From: GCA-003244245 sp035606945
Lineage (GTDB): Bacteria; Actinomycetota; Actinomycetes; Mycobacteriales; Pseudonocardiaceae
Length of the DNA: 64,000 nt
Reading direction: 5' to 3'
Assembly: GCA_035606945.1 (NCBI GenBank)
Contig: DATNDR010000115.1
Location: forward strand, 1-64,000
The notes under the pieces are model-generated. The model was given only the letters and a program-made list of their open reading frames with translations. It did no database searches and was not told the DNA's origin. Made by a program: the position numbers and the translations under genes. Of this stretch, positions 56,966-64,000 are shown piece after piece (position 1 is the first letter of the stretch; every line of letters starts with the position of its first letter).

Positions 56966-59160
56966 CCGCGAGCGTCTGCGTAACGGGCCAGGTCCGCGAG
57001 CTGGATCGGGTCCAGCGAGGGGCGGACGGCGCGGCGGGCAGCGGCCAGCTGCGTCGCGGTCACCTCGGTGGCATCCAGGGACTGCCGCATCGCGGTCAAC
57101 GCGGCCTCGCGGATCAGTGCCGCGCAATCCGCCGCGGAGTAACCGTCCAGCTCCGCGGCGAGTGCGTCGAGATCGACGTCAGCGGCCAGCGGAGTGTTGC
57201 GCGCCGCGGCCTTCAAGATGGCGCCGCGGGCTGGCGCGTCCGGCGGCGGCACGTACACCAGCCGCTCCAGCCGGCCGGGTCGCAGGAGTGCGGGGTCGAT
57301 GAGCTCGGGCCGGTTGGTGGCGCCGAGCACGACCACGTCACGCATCGGCTCCACCCCGTCCAGCTCGGTGAGCAGCGCGGCGACCACCCGGTCGGTCACA
57401 CCGGCGCCTCCAGCGCCTGGGGACCCGCCGCGGCGGGGAGCCAGCGCGTCGACCTCGTCGAGGAACACCAGTGCAGGGGCGGCATCGGTGGCCCGCCGGA
57501 ACAGTTCGCGCACCGCCCGTTCCGATTCGCCGACCCACTTGTCCAGCAGCTCGGCACCTTTGACGGAGAACACGTTCAGCGCGCCGGACCCGGCCAGGGC
57601 CCGGACCAGGAAGGTCTTGCCGCAGCCGGGAGGGCCGTAGAGCAACACCCCGCGGGGCGGGTCGACGCCGAGGCGGATGAACGAATCGGGATAGCGCAGC
57701 GGCCACAACACCGCCTCGGTGAGCGCCTGCTTGGCCTGCGCCAGGTCGCCGACCTCGTCCAGGGTCAGTCCACCGGTGCTGATGGTGTTCGAGGTGGACA
57801 TCGAGATGGGCCGCACGGTGTCCAGCGCGCCGACCAGGTCCTGCTTGGTGATCGTCAGGTCGGTTCCGGGCTGGGCTGCGTGGCGCAGCGCGGCCTGCAC
57901 CGCGGCCTCCCGCCGCAACGCGACGAGGTCGGCTGCGACAAAACCCGGGGTGCGCTCGCCCACGGTGGCCAGATCGACGTCGGTAGCCAGCGGCACCGCG
58001 CTGAGCAGCACCCGGAGCAGCCCGGTGCGGGTGCGCGCACCGGGCAGCGGTATCGACAGCTCGCGATCGACCAGGTCCGGCGCCCGTAACCGGGGATCCA
58101 CCGACTCCGGGTGCGCGGTGGTGACGACCAGCGCGACGCGGTCCAGCGCGGGCACCAGCGCGTCGAGCACGACGGTGGCCAGCGGCGGTGGGTCGGTGGC
58201 CGGAAGCAGCGCCTCGACGTCAGTGATCAGCAGCACGCTGGGCTGCCGCTGCTGCGCCGCGGAGATTGCGTCGTACACCTGCTGGGCAGCGTCGCCCGGC
58301 TGGCGCGCAGCTGCGCTCGGGGCGGCGAGCTCGACTAAGTGCGCTGCGGCTTCGCGGGCCACCGCGCGCACCATGGTGGCCTTGCCGACACCCTCGGGTC
58401 CATGTACCGCGACGCCGAGGCGGGCGCTGGCGCCGAGCCTGCGCAGCAGGTCGGGGCGGCGAAAGGTGAGCTCGAACCACTCGGCCAGCCGCCGGGCGGC
58501 ATCCTGGGCGCCCACCAGGTCGGCCACCGCCGGCACTGGCAGCTCCGGGGACGCGACGCTCGGCGGCTGCCCTGGCTGCCCTGGTTGGTTTGCGGTCCGC
58601 TGGCCGTCCCGCCAACCGATCACCGTGGACGGGTGCGGGGCGACAGGCCCGGCCGGATCGGTGGCCGTCACGGTGAGCAGCTCGCTGGTCCAGCTGATCC
58701 CGATTGCGGTGGCCAGCCTGCTGCGCACGGTGGTGGCATCGGCGTCTGATCCAGGCGCTACGTCCTGCGGCAGCAGCGACACAGCATCCCCCGTGGTGAG
58801 GACCTTGCCGGCCAGCGCAAGCCGCAGCGTCTCCGGGCTGACAGTGCGGCTGACCAGTGCAGATGCGGCAACGGTGATCGAGCGTGCGGCGGCCACCTGC
58901 ACCGGCGCGGCCACCACCTCCGACCCGTCGGTCAGCCCCACGTTGGACAGTGTCAGGTCGTCGAGCAGCGCGATGCCCGGGGCGGTATGCCCGGCCGCCG
59001 CCAGCGCGGCAGTGGATCGGGCGCCGGTCAGCCGCACCGCGTCCCACGGCCGCAACCCCAGCGCGTCGAGCACCTCAGGGTGTAGCCGCACCACGCCCCG
59101 CCGGGCGTCCACCGCGGAAGTGCTGAGCCGGGCGGTCAGCGTGATCTGCGGCGCGCTCAC
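56962..59160 (-). CDS. CDC48-type AAA+ ATPase (Cpa), double AAA domain
   Basis: A 732-residue actinobacterial Cdc48-like ATPase, matching M. tuberculosis Rv0435c in size and layout. An N-terminal double-psi-barrel domain (about 1-180) is followed by D1 (GPEGVGKATM with Ala in place of Thr in Walker A, LLITDVEALLP as Walker B) and D2 (GPPGCGKTFLVRALA, LVFLDEVDALAPRR, GATNRPELIDPALLRPGRLERLVYVP). D1 also lacks the usual Arg-finger pattern. It probably unfolds proteins for the proteasome. ATG 59160. Confidence 0.93.
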   Translation of the reverse strand: MSAPQITLTARLSTSAVDARRGVVRLHPEVLDALGLRPWDAVRLTGARSTAALAAAGHTAPGIALLDDLTLSNVGLTDGSEVVAAPVQVAAARSITVAASALVSRTVSPETLRLALAGKVLTTGDAVSLLPQDVAPGSDADATTVRSRLATAIGISWTSELLTVTATDPAGPVAPHPSTVIGWRDGQRTANQPGQPGQPPSVASPELPVPAVADLVGAQDAARRLAEWFELTFRRPDLLRRLGASARLGVAVHGPEGVGKATMVRAVAREAAAHLVELAAPSAAARQPGDAAQQVYDAISAAQQRQPSVLLITDVEALLPATDPPPLATVVLDALVPALDRVALVVTTAHPESVDPRLRAPDLVDRELSIPLPGARTRTGLLRVLLSAVPLATDVDLATVGERTPGFVAADLVALRREAAVQAALRHAAQPGTDLTITKQDLVGALDTVRPISMSTSNTISTGGLTLDEVGDLAQAKQALTEAVLWPLRYPDSFIRLGVDPPRGVLLYGPPGCGKTFLVRALAGSGALNVFSVKGAELLDKWVGESERAVRELFRRATDAAPALVFLDEVDALAPRRGGSPGAGGAGVTDRVVAALLTELDGVEPMRDVVVLGATNRPELIDPALLRPGRLERLVYVPPPDAPARGAILKAAARNTPLAADVDLDALAAELDGYSAADCAALIREAALTAMRQSLDATEVTATQLAAARRAVRPSLDPIQLADLARYADARG

Positions 59161-59187
59161 GACGTCCGAGCCTACGGCGCTGTTCTA

Positions 59188-59253
59188 AGCGCGACACAGG
59201 GGACGCAAGAGCGCGACACGCGGTGCAGGAGAGCGCGACACGCGGGGGGGAGC
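59188..59253 (-). repeat. 22-bp tandem repeat upstream of the CDC48-like gene
   Basis: Three copies of AGCGCGACAC occur with an exact 22-bp period (59188, 59210, 59232); each unit continues (C/A)(G)GGG-rich. On the minus strand the core is GTGTCGCGCT. The array fills most of the 117-bp gap between the OsmC stop and the ATPase start. Confidence 0.7.
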
Positions 59254-59277
59254 CGGGGGGAGAGATAGAGAGGGGCG

Positions 59278-59670
59278 TCAGGGGCATTCGATGTCCACGG
59301 CGGGGGAGCGGCGCAGGGTGTTGGTGACGTAGCACAGCTTCTGCGCCATGGGCACCAACTGGCGCAGACCGTCCGGATCCGGCGCGTCGGCCTGCACCGA
59401 CAGTCGGATCGCCGAGAAGCGTGGGCCGTCGTAGATGCCGGTCGTCCGCACTCGCAGGCCGGCTAGCTCGACGCCCCGCTTGCCGGCCGCATAGGCCATC
59501 GCCAGCGTGAAGCAGGACGCGATCGAGGCGAGCAGCAGTTCGGTGGGCTGCGGTCCCTGGTCGGTGCCGCCGACCGACTCCGGCTCGTCGACGATCAGCT
59601 CGAAGCGCCCGGCGGTCACCCGGCACCGCAGCCCGCCATCCCATGCCGCGTCCACCGAGCGAGTGTTCAT
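59278..59670 (-). CDS. OsmC-family peroxide/hydroperoxide protein
   Basis: A 130-residue OsmC/Ohr-like protein. It has the two family Cys, in SIASCFTLAMAYAAGKRGVELAGL and near the end (VDIEC), and DGPRFSAIRLSVQ between them. OsmC proteins reduce organic hydroperoxides with the two thiols. ATG 59670. It is 117 bp upstream of the CDC48-like gene on the same strand, the gap holding tandem repeats. Confidence 0.85.
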   Translation of the reverse strand: MNTRSVDAAWDGGLRCRVTAGRFELIVDEPESVGGTDQGPQPTELLLASIASCFTLAMAYAAGKRGVELAGLRVRTTGIYDGPRFSAIRLSVQADAPDPDGLRQLVPMAQKLCYVTNTLRRSPAVDIECP

Positions 59671-59789
59671 CGGGGCCTCCTCAAGCTGCGAACGTGCCGC
59701 GTTGTATCAGCGTGCAACGCGACTGCAACGTGGCGGAGCACTGTGACCGCAACATTCATTCCAGCATCCCTGCCACCAGGAGGCCCTGG

Positions 59790-60140
59790 ATGACTGTTCC
59801 CCGGCCCCGCACCAACGAGCGGATCACGGCGCTGCGGTGCCTTCCCGGCTGCGCCGTGCAGCCAGCGGCGCGTCACCATCACGACCGGCTGCTCACCGTC
59901 GAGTTCGACATCGACGAGCTTCTCGAGCTCGTCGAGCTCGCGGTCACCTGGGGGGAGCTCGACTACTCCGGTGTCGGCGTAGTGCCTCCCGAGCAGTGGC
60001 TGGATTTCGCCGCCTGCCACGAGTGGCGCGACCCGGATCGCGCGGCGCGTATCTTCAGCGTGGCCACCGACATCGCGCTGCGGCCCGGCGGCCGCCAGGC
60101 GGTTTACCCGCTCCTCGGCGAGGTCGCGACCGCGAGTTGA
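59790..60140 (+). CDS. unknown protein, 116 residues
   Basis: ATG 59790 follows ACCAGGAGG at 8-nt spacing. The protein has an Arg-rich start (TVPRPRTNERITALRCLPGCAVQ), an acidic middle (EFDIDELLELVELAVTWGELDYSG) and a C-terminus with ARIFSVATDIALRPGGRQAVYPLLG. No family recognised. The normal charge balance and good ribosome site support a real gene. Convergent with the PurM/SelD-fold gene, 14 bp apart. Confidence 0.55.
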   Translation: MTVPRPRTNERITALRCLPGCAVQPAARHHHDRLLTVEFDIDELLELVELAVTWGELDYSGVGVVPPEQWLDFAACHEWRDPDRAARIFSVATDIALRPGGRQAVYPLLGEVATAS

Positions 60141-60153
60141 GTTAGCCCGCACG

Positions 60154-61209
60154 TCACTGCCGGCTGCGCCGGCGATCGGGCCCCGGCCGGCTGAGCCGGC
60201 GATCGGGCCCCGGCCGGCTGAGCCGCGTGACGTCGTCGACCGCCAGGTCGAGCACGGTGGCGCAGTCACCTTCGAGTCGCAGCACCAGGCGCCCCGAGTC
60301 GTCGATCCGGCCCACCACGGCCGCGTGCAATCCGCGGTCCAGAAACGGCTGCGCGCAGTCCGCCTCGCGGCCGGGCGGGATGCAGAGCAGGAATCCGAAG
60401 CTCGGAAAGCAGGTCAGCCAGGCCGGCAACTCGATGCCTGCAGGTCTCGGCACCGCGTCCAGGTCGAGCACGACGCCGTGCTGCCCGCATTCCAGCAGCA
60501 TCGCCAGCGACCCGACCAACCCGGCCATGCTGATGTCCTTGGCCGCCACGCACGCCCCCGACTCGGCGAGCTCCGCGAACAGCCGCACGTCTCCCGCACA
60601 TCGCGGACCACGCTCGGTGATGGCGGGGAAGAACGGGAAGTCCGGGCGCATCTGGCCATCCAGCGCCGCGGCCACCAGCAGGCTCTGGCCGGCTCGCACG
60701 CGCGTCACCGACAGCGCCTGCCCGCGGGTGGTGCCGACACCGAAGGCCGACACCGCGGGTGGCCCGTCGTGCAGGGTGAGATGCCCACCGAGGATGGGCA
60801 CGTCGTAGAGCTCGCCGGCCCGCCGCATCCCCAGCAGGACCACCCGGGCCACCTCCTCGGAGCCGACGATGGTGTCGACGATGCCCAGCGGCCGCGCACC
60901 CATCGCCGCCAGGTCATTGACGTTGGTGAGCACCGCGGCGAAGCCGGCACCGTACGGGTCGGCAGCGACGAACGGCGGCCACAGCGCCTCCCCGCACGCC
61001 ACTACCTGCCCACCCAGCGCATCCAACGCTGCGCCGTCGTCGCCCGGCCCGGAAATCCAGTCGGCCGTGCCCAGCACCTCGCTCACCAGCCCGATCGCCG
61101 CCTTGGCGCGCAGGCCGGGGTGGTTGCGCAAGATCTGCACCAGCCTGCTCAACGTCGCCGGCGCGCCGGGCGTGCCCGGGGGGGTCACCTGCGCCATCGC
61201 GTCGGCCAT
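60154..61209 (-). CDS. PurM/SelD/ThiL-superfamily (AIR-synthase-related, sll0787-like) protein
   Basis: A 351-residue protein with the ATP-binding fold of AIR synthase, SelD and ThiL. It has GPGDDGAALD, a TNVNDLAAMGARPLGIVDTI segment (VSDIAAMGA-like), GGHLTLHDGPP, AAKDISMAGLVGSLAMLLE and FPSFGFLLC. The closest group I know is the sll0787/MSMEG_0567-type AIR synthase-related proteins, whose substrate is unknown. The C-terminal ~20 residues (RLSRPGPDR twice) come from a tandem repeat. ATG 61209. A 24-bp inverted repeat separates it from the divergent operon. Confidence 0.72.
   Translation of the reverse strand: MADAMAQVTPPGTPGAPATLSRLVQILRNHPGLRAKAAIGLVSEVLGTADWISGPGDDGAALDALGGQVVACGEALWPPFVAADPYGAGFAAVLTNVNDLAAMGARPLGIVDTIVGSEEVARVVLLGMRRAGELYDVPILGGHLTLHDGPPAVSAFGVGTTRGQALSVTRVRAGQSLLVAAALDGQMRPDFPFFPAITERGPRCAGDVRLFAELAESGACVAAKDISMAGLVGSLAMLLECGQHGVVLDLDAVPRPAGIELPAWLTCFPSFGFLLCIPPGREADCAQPFLDRGLHAAVVGRIDDSGRLVLRLEGDCATVLDLAVDDVTRLSRPGPDRRLSRPGPDRRRSRQ
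60160..60231. repeat. 27-bp tandem hairpin repeat at the 3' end of the PurM-fold gene
   Basis: Two full units (60160-60186, 60187-60213) and a partial third. Each carries CCGGCT-N-AGCCGG (first unit CCGGCTGCGCCGG), a perfect or near-perfect small hairpin, then GATCGGGCCCCGG. It overlaps the last codons, adding RLSRPGPDR copies. Such an array may act as a transcription end or as a structured mRNA 3' end. Confidence 0.7.
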
Positions 61210-61236
61210 CCGACCTCCCTCTCGACTGTTGTTTCC

Positions 61237-61260
61237 GATAGTAGGTGCATGCCCACTATC
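61237..61260. promoter_or_regulatory. inverted repeat between divergent operons, candidate operator
   Basis: GATAGTAGG and CCCACTATC are inverted 9-nt half-sites (one mismatch) around GCATG-containing centre, in the 127-bp gap between the PurM-fold gene and the operon starting at 61337. The symmetric GATAGT/ACTATC ends and central position suggest a regulator binding to both promoters. Confidence 0.45.
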
Positions 61261-61336
61261 TGATCTAACATCGGGCGGTGCGCCGGCCGAGCTTTCTCCA
61301 GTTACCTGCCCTGCGCTCGGACCGGACGTTGGTGCC

Positions 61337-62224
61337 GTGACGGTGGCGCACCTGGCGAACCTGGTCCCCGGGCGTTACCGCGGAGTCGCGGTGGCCACCG
61401 TGCCGGGCCCGCTGGACGAGGCCGCCCTGCGCGCGCATTTGCTCGGCCGGGAGGCCTACCGCCGCACCCGTTTCCTCGTCGCGCGCCACGGCGAGCGCAC
61501 CGCGGTGCTGCGGGTCACCAAAGCCTCGCAAGACCAGCTGTTCAGCCCGCTGGTCGGGCTGGAGCTACTGGCCGGCCCGCAGGATTGCGCGTTCCTGCAC
61601 CGCCCCGACGTGGACACCGCGATCCCGTCTGCGCTGGCTGCGGCGGCACGTGCCGGCGCACCCGGCGCCCGGGCCGTGGTGGTGCGCGGCCGCTACGAGC
61701 ACATCAACTTCATCCTCAACCCCCGGCCCTGCCGGGTGATCGTGCGCGAGGTGGTCCCACCCGAGCCGGCCAAGTTGTTCGACCAGGCCCAGCGGGTGAT
61801 CGCGGTGACCGAAGACCTGCCGCCGCTGGAGCTGGTGCGCGAGGTGGTGGACCTCACGGAGCTGGCCGGCACCCATCCGGCCGGGCACTACCTGCTGCCC
61901 TGCCGGGGCTGTGGGGTCACCGTCGCCGGCGCGAAGGTGTCCTACCTGGACGAGCGGCCGCCGCCGGCGGACTGGACGCTGCTGGGCTGCGAGCGGTCCC
62001 GGCAGATCCACCGCTGGTGCTACGGCTACGAGCCGCCCACGGTGGACTTCTGCCCGAAGCGGGATCCGGTGCCCGGCTTGCTCACCAAGTGCTGCCTGCA
62101 AGAGGAGCACATCGAAGCCGGCGACAGCTGGGTGTCGGTGCCCTGGGGATCCTCGCTGGACCAGGTCCGGGAGGCGCTGCGCCACCTGGCCCGCGCGCTG
62201 GAGCCGTCGTGGGCACCCGGCTGA
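61337..62224 (+). CDS. Cys-rich protein of unknown function, first gene of lyase/PLP operon
   Basis: GTG 61337 opens a 295-residue protein. The first half is a compact alpha/beta region (HLANLVPGRYRGVAVATVPG, RFLVARHGERTAVLRVTKAS, YEHINFILNPRPCRVIVREV). The second half holds at least seven Cys (LPCRGCGV, LLGCERS, RWCYGY, VDFCPKRD, LTKCCLQEE), a possible zinc or iron-sulfur site. I know no function. The next gene starts 16 bp before its stop, so they are coupled. Confidence 0.68.
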   Translation: MTVAHLANLVPGRYRGVAVATVPGPLDEAALRAHLLGREAYRRTRFLVARHGERTAVLRVTKASQDQLFSPLVGLELLAGPQDCAFLHRPDVDTAIPSALAAAARAGAPGARAVVVRGRYEHINFILNPRPCRVIVREVVPPEPAKLFDQAQRVIAVTEDLPPLELVREVVDLTELAGTHPAGHYLLPCRGCGVTVAGAKVSYLDERPPPADWTLLGCERSRQIHRWCYGYEPPTVDFCPKRDPVPGLLTKCCLQEEHIEAGDSWVSVPWGSSLDQVREALRHLARALEPSWAPG

Positions 62225-63453
62225 CCGACTCGGCCGGCTACGCGCATCTGTGGGGCACCGACGAGCTGGCCCGGGTGTTCGACGAGACCGCCCGGTTGCA
62301 GTGCTGGCTGGACATTCTCGTGGCGCTGGCCCGGGCACAGGCGCGACTGGACATCGTGCCGGCGCGGGCTGCTGAGGCGATCGCTGCCGAGGCCCGGGTG
62401 GAGGCGCTGGACCTGGATTACATCGCCGAGCAGACCCGGCTGACCTCTCATTCCACCCTCGGGCTGATCCGTGGCCTGCGGCGGGTGCTGCCCGAGCATG
62501 CTCGGGACCACCTCTATTTCCGCGCCACCGTGCAGGACCTCACCGACACCTGGTTCGGGGTGGTGATGCGCAATGTCGGTGCGCTGGTCTGGCGCGATCT
62601 GCGGGCCCTGGAGGCCGGCCTGCTGGACCTGGCCCGGACCCATCGGGACACCGCTCAGGTGGGGCGCACGCACGGCCAGCCCGGCGCGCCGATCACCTTC
62701 GGGTTCAAGGCGGCGTCATGGGCCGACGAAGTGCGCCGGCACCTGCAGCGGCTGCGCGAGGGGCGGTCGAGGTGGCCGGTCGGGCAGCTCGGCGGTGCGG
62801 TCGGCGTGCTGTCGCCGTTCGGGGCCGACGGGATGGTGTTGCGGCGGTTGTTCTGCGCCGAAGTGGGACTGGCCGACCCGGGCATCTCCTGGCTCACCTC
62901 GCGGGACCGGCTCGCCGAGTTCGGCCACCTGCTGGCCATGGTGTGCGGGACGCTGGCCCGGATCGGCGGGGAGATCTACGAGCTGCAGCGCCCGGAGATC
63001 GGCGAGCTGGCCGAGCCCACCACGGCCGCCACCGTCAGCAGCATCACCATGCCGCACAAGCGCAACCCGGAGGGCAGCGAGCACCTGGACACCCTGGCCC
63101 GGCTGGCCCGCGGTTCGGCCGCCGTGCTGACGGAAGGTCTGGTCCAGCTGCACGAGCGCGACGGCCGCGGCTGGAAGGCCGAATGGGTGGCGCTGCCCGA
63201 GGTGTGCCTGCTGACCGGTGCCGCGCTGCGCATCGCGCGGGCGATCGTCGGCGGGTTGGAGGTGGACGCCGACGCGATGGCGGCCAACCTCGCCGACCTC
63301 GCGGCGACGCTGGTCGGGTGCGGGCAGGCCCGCGCCGAGGACGTCGACGGCTGGATTGGTGCGGCGCCGGTGGGCGCTGCCGGGGAGATGGTCGACGCGG
63401 TGCTGGCTCGCGCCGCGGCGGCCCGGGCTGCCGAGCCGGAGACCTGGCCGTGA
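62209..63453 (+). CDS. fumarase/aspartase-superfamily lyase (PurB/ArgH-like)
   Basis: A 414-residue lyase of the superfamily that cleaves C-N bonds by beta-elimination to give fumarate. The signature loop is SSITMPHKRNPEGSEHL, with the catalytic Ser; other motifs are LTSHSTLGLIRGL, TVQDLTDTW, QVGRTHGQPGAPITFGFK and LQLHERDGRGWKAEW. It resembles adenylosuccinate or 3-carboxymuconate lyases in length but has unusual spacing, so another substrate is probable. Start GTG 62209. The stop overlaps the next GTG (GTGA). Confidence 0.85.
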   Translation: MGTRLTDSAGYAHLWGTDELARVFDETARLQCWLDILVALARAQARLDIVPARAAEAIAAEARVEALDLDYIAEQTRLTSHSTLGLIRGLRRVLPEHARDHLYFRATVQDLTDTWFGVVMRNVGALVWRDLRALEAGLLDLARTHRDTAQVGRTHGQPGAPITFGFKAASWADEVRRHLQRLREGRSRWPVGQLGGAVGVLSPFGADGMVLRRLFCAEVGLADPGISWLTSRDRLAEFGHLLAMVCGTLARIGGEIYELQRPEIGELAEPTTAATVSSITMPHKRNPEGSEHLDTLARLARGSAAVLTEGLVQLHERDGRGWKAEWVALPEVCLLTGAALRIARAIVGGLEVDADAMAANLADLAATLVGCGQARAEDVDGWIGAAPVGAAGEMVDAVLARAAAARAAEPETWP

Positions 63454-64000
63454 CCCCGCCCCGGTTCCCGCTCGCGGTGCTGCCCACCCCGCTGGTGCAG
63501 GCGCCTCGTCTGGAGAAGGCGCTGGGCACCGGACCGGTGCTGGTCAAGCGCGACGACCTGACGGGGTTCGCCGCCGGCGGGAACAAGACCCGAGCACTGG
63601 AGTACCTGCTGGGGCGGGCCGTGGCTGACCGATGCGATGTGCTGGTGACCGGCGGTGGTGCCGGCTCGAACTTCTGCCCCGCCGCCGCGGTCGCGGCCCG
63701 TGCCGCCGGCCTGGACTGCGAGCTGATCGTGTGGGGGCAGGTACGCGGCTCGCCAAACCTGGCCATTGCTTCGGCCGCCGGCGCGTGCCTGCGGCCGGCC
63801 GGTGACGGCCCGCGTGAGGCCGTGGATACCGCAATCCAGGTGCGTGCCGGCCAGCTGGCCGCGGCCGGCCGGCGGCCGTTTCCGGTACCGCGCGGTGGAT
63901 CCAACCCGCTGGGCGCGGTCGGGTTCGCGATCGCTGCCGCCGAGCTGGCTGCTCAGCTCGACCGCTATGCACTGACCGCGCCCGCGCCCGCGGTCGCCGC
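63450..64000 (+). CDS. PLP-dependent enzyme of the ACC deaminase/D-cysteine desulfhydrase group, 5' part
   Basis: GTG 63450 overlaps the lyase stop and the frame runs off the right edge after 183 codons. LPTPLVQAPRLEKAL and VKRDDLTGFAAGGNKTRALEYLL with the PLP Lys (residue 46) are the family hallmark. Where D-cysteine desulfhydrase or ACC deaminase has GAxQSNHxR, this protein has TGGGAGSNFCPAAA, so its substrate pocket differs. PRGGSNPLGAVGFAIAAAELA follows as in relatives. Translationally coupled with the lyase and the Cys-rich protein. Confidence 0.82.
   Translation, partial: MTPPRFPLAVLPTPLVQAPRLEKALGTGPVLVKRDDLTGFAAGGNKTRALEYLLGRAVADRCDVLVTGGGAGSNFCPAAAVAARAAGLDCELIVWGQVRGSPNLAIASAAGACLRPAGDGPREAVDTAIQVRAGQLAAAGRRPFPVPRGGSNPLGAVGFAIAAAELAAQLDRYALTAPAPAVA

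Noticed and set aside
57719..59188. 489-codon open frame on the plus strand
   Set aside because: Antisense to the CDC48-like ATPase; Ser/Thr/Ala/Arg-rich shadow sequence.

Overview
The window is high-GC actinobacterial chromosome, with GTG and TTG starts common and most genes ending and beginning on overlapping ATGA or GTGA. The gene content (SigC-type sigma factor, CDC48-like ATPase, DUF3263 and LytR_C genes beside def, the thiE/thiO/thiS/thiG and thiD/thiC blocks) follows the order of the Mycobacterium tuberculosis Rv0414c-Rv0435c region. I therefore place it in the Pseudonocardiales/Mycobacteriales part of the Actinomycetia; the genus cannot be told from the sequence. There are no rRNA genes, and I saw no tRNA genes, CRISPR arrays, insertion sequences or phage genes. 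No stretch over 300 bases lacks a gene or a gene remnant.

Layout. 0-12 kb: an MFS tail, an LCAT-like lipoprotein, a VOC protein, a pirin, two Na+/H+ antiporters (CPA1 type and NhaA), a decayed acyltransferase, a two-half CoA-transferase, an AurF-type diiron oxygenase and a TetR regulator with a candidate operator. 12-22 kb is a metal and copper block: an orphan CbiM behind a cobalamin riboswitch, a Cu(I) P-type ATPase, a CopD-CtaG fusion, a SigC-type sigma factor facing a zinc-finger anti-sigma candidate, an unusual S51-peptidase/CysRS-domain fusion, and a second CtaG. 22-29 kb: glpX facing gluconokinase, then a tightly overlapping operon (DUF2064, methyltransferase, membrane Moco oxidoreductase, small membrane protein, response regulator, histidine kinase) and a PadR locus. 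30-36 kb: PlsC-type acyltransferase, P450, methyltransferase remnant, DCC protein, acyl-ACP desaturase, DUF3159 protein and a secreted chymotrypsin-like protease.

36-46 kb holds thiamine synthesis in two units, each under a TPP riboswitch (thiO-thiS-thiG on +, thiC-thiD on -, with thiE divergent). Between them lie an envelope-stress cluster behind a SigF-type promoter, a beta-lactamase-fold lipoprotein and a cupredoxin. 45.6-54.3 kb is accessory: an intact Phd/RelE pair, a nonulosonate (NeuB/NeuC) module with a methyltransferase, a Mau-like redox module built around a Cys-rich Tat-exported protein, and remnants of VapC, MazEF and a second VapC. 54-60 kb is core again (def, DUF3263, LytR_C, saccharopine dehydrogenase-like, CDC48-like ATPase, OsmC). 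The right end holds a PurM/SelD-fold gene divergent from a coupled operon of a Cys-rich protein, a fumarase/aspartase-superfamily lyase and a PLP enzyme cut by the window edge; its product is unknown to me.

The most novel signals are: two families of palindrome-doublet elements, one of which supplies stop codons or in-frame C-terminal extensions (28.6 and 43.7 kb) and one of which is intergenic (33.0 and 37.1 kb); the Mau-like module, whose last gene has an in-frame TGA; the right-end lyase/PLP operon; the S51-CysRS fusion; and several genes whose best start is a non-ATG/GTG/TTG codon behind a good Shine-Dalgarno.
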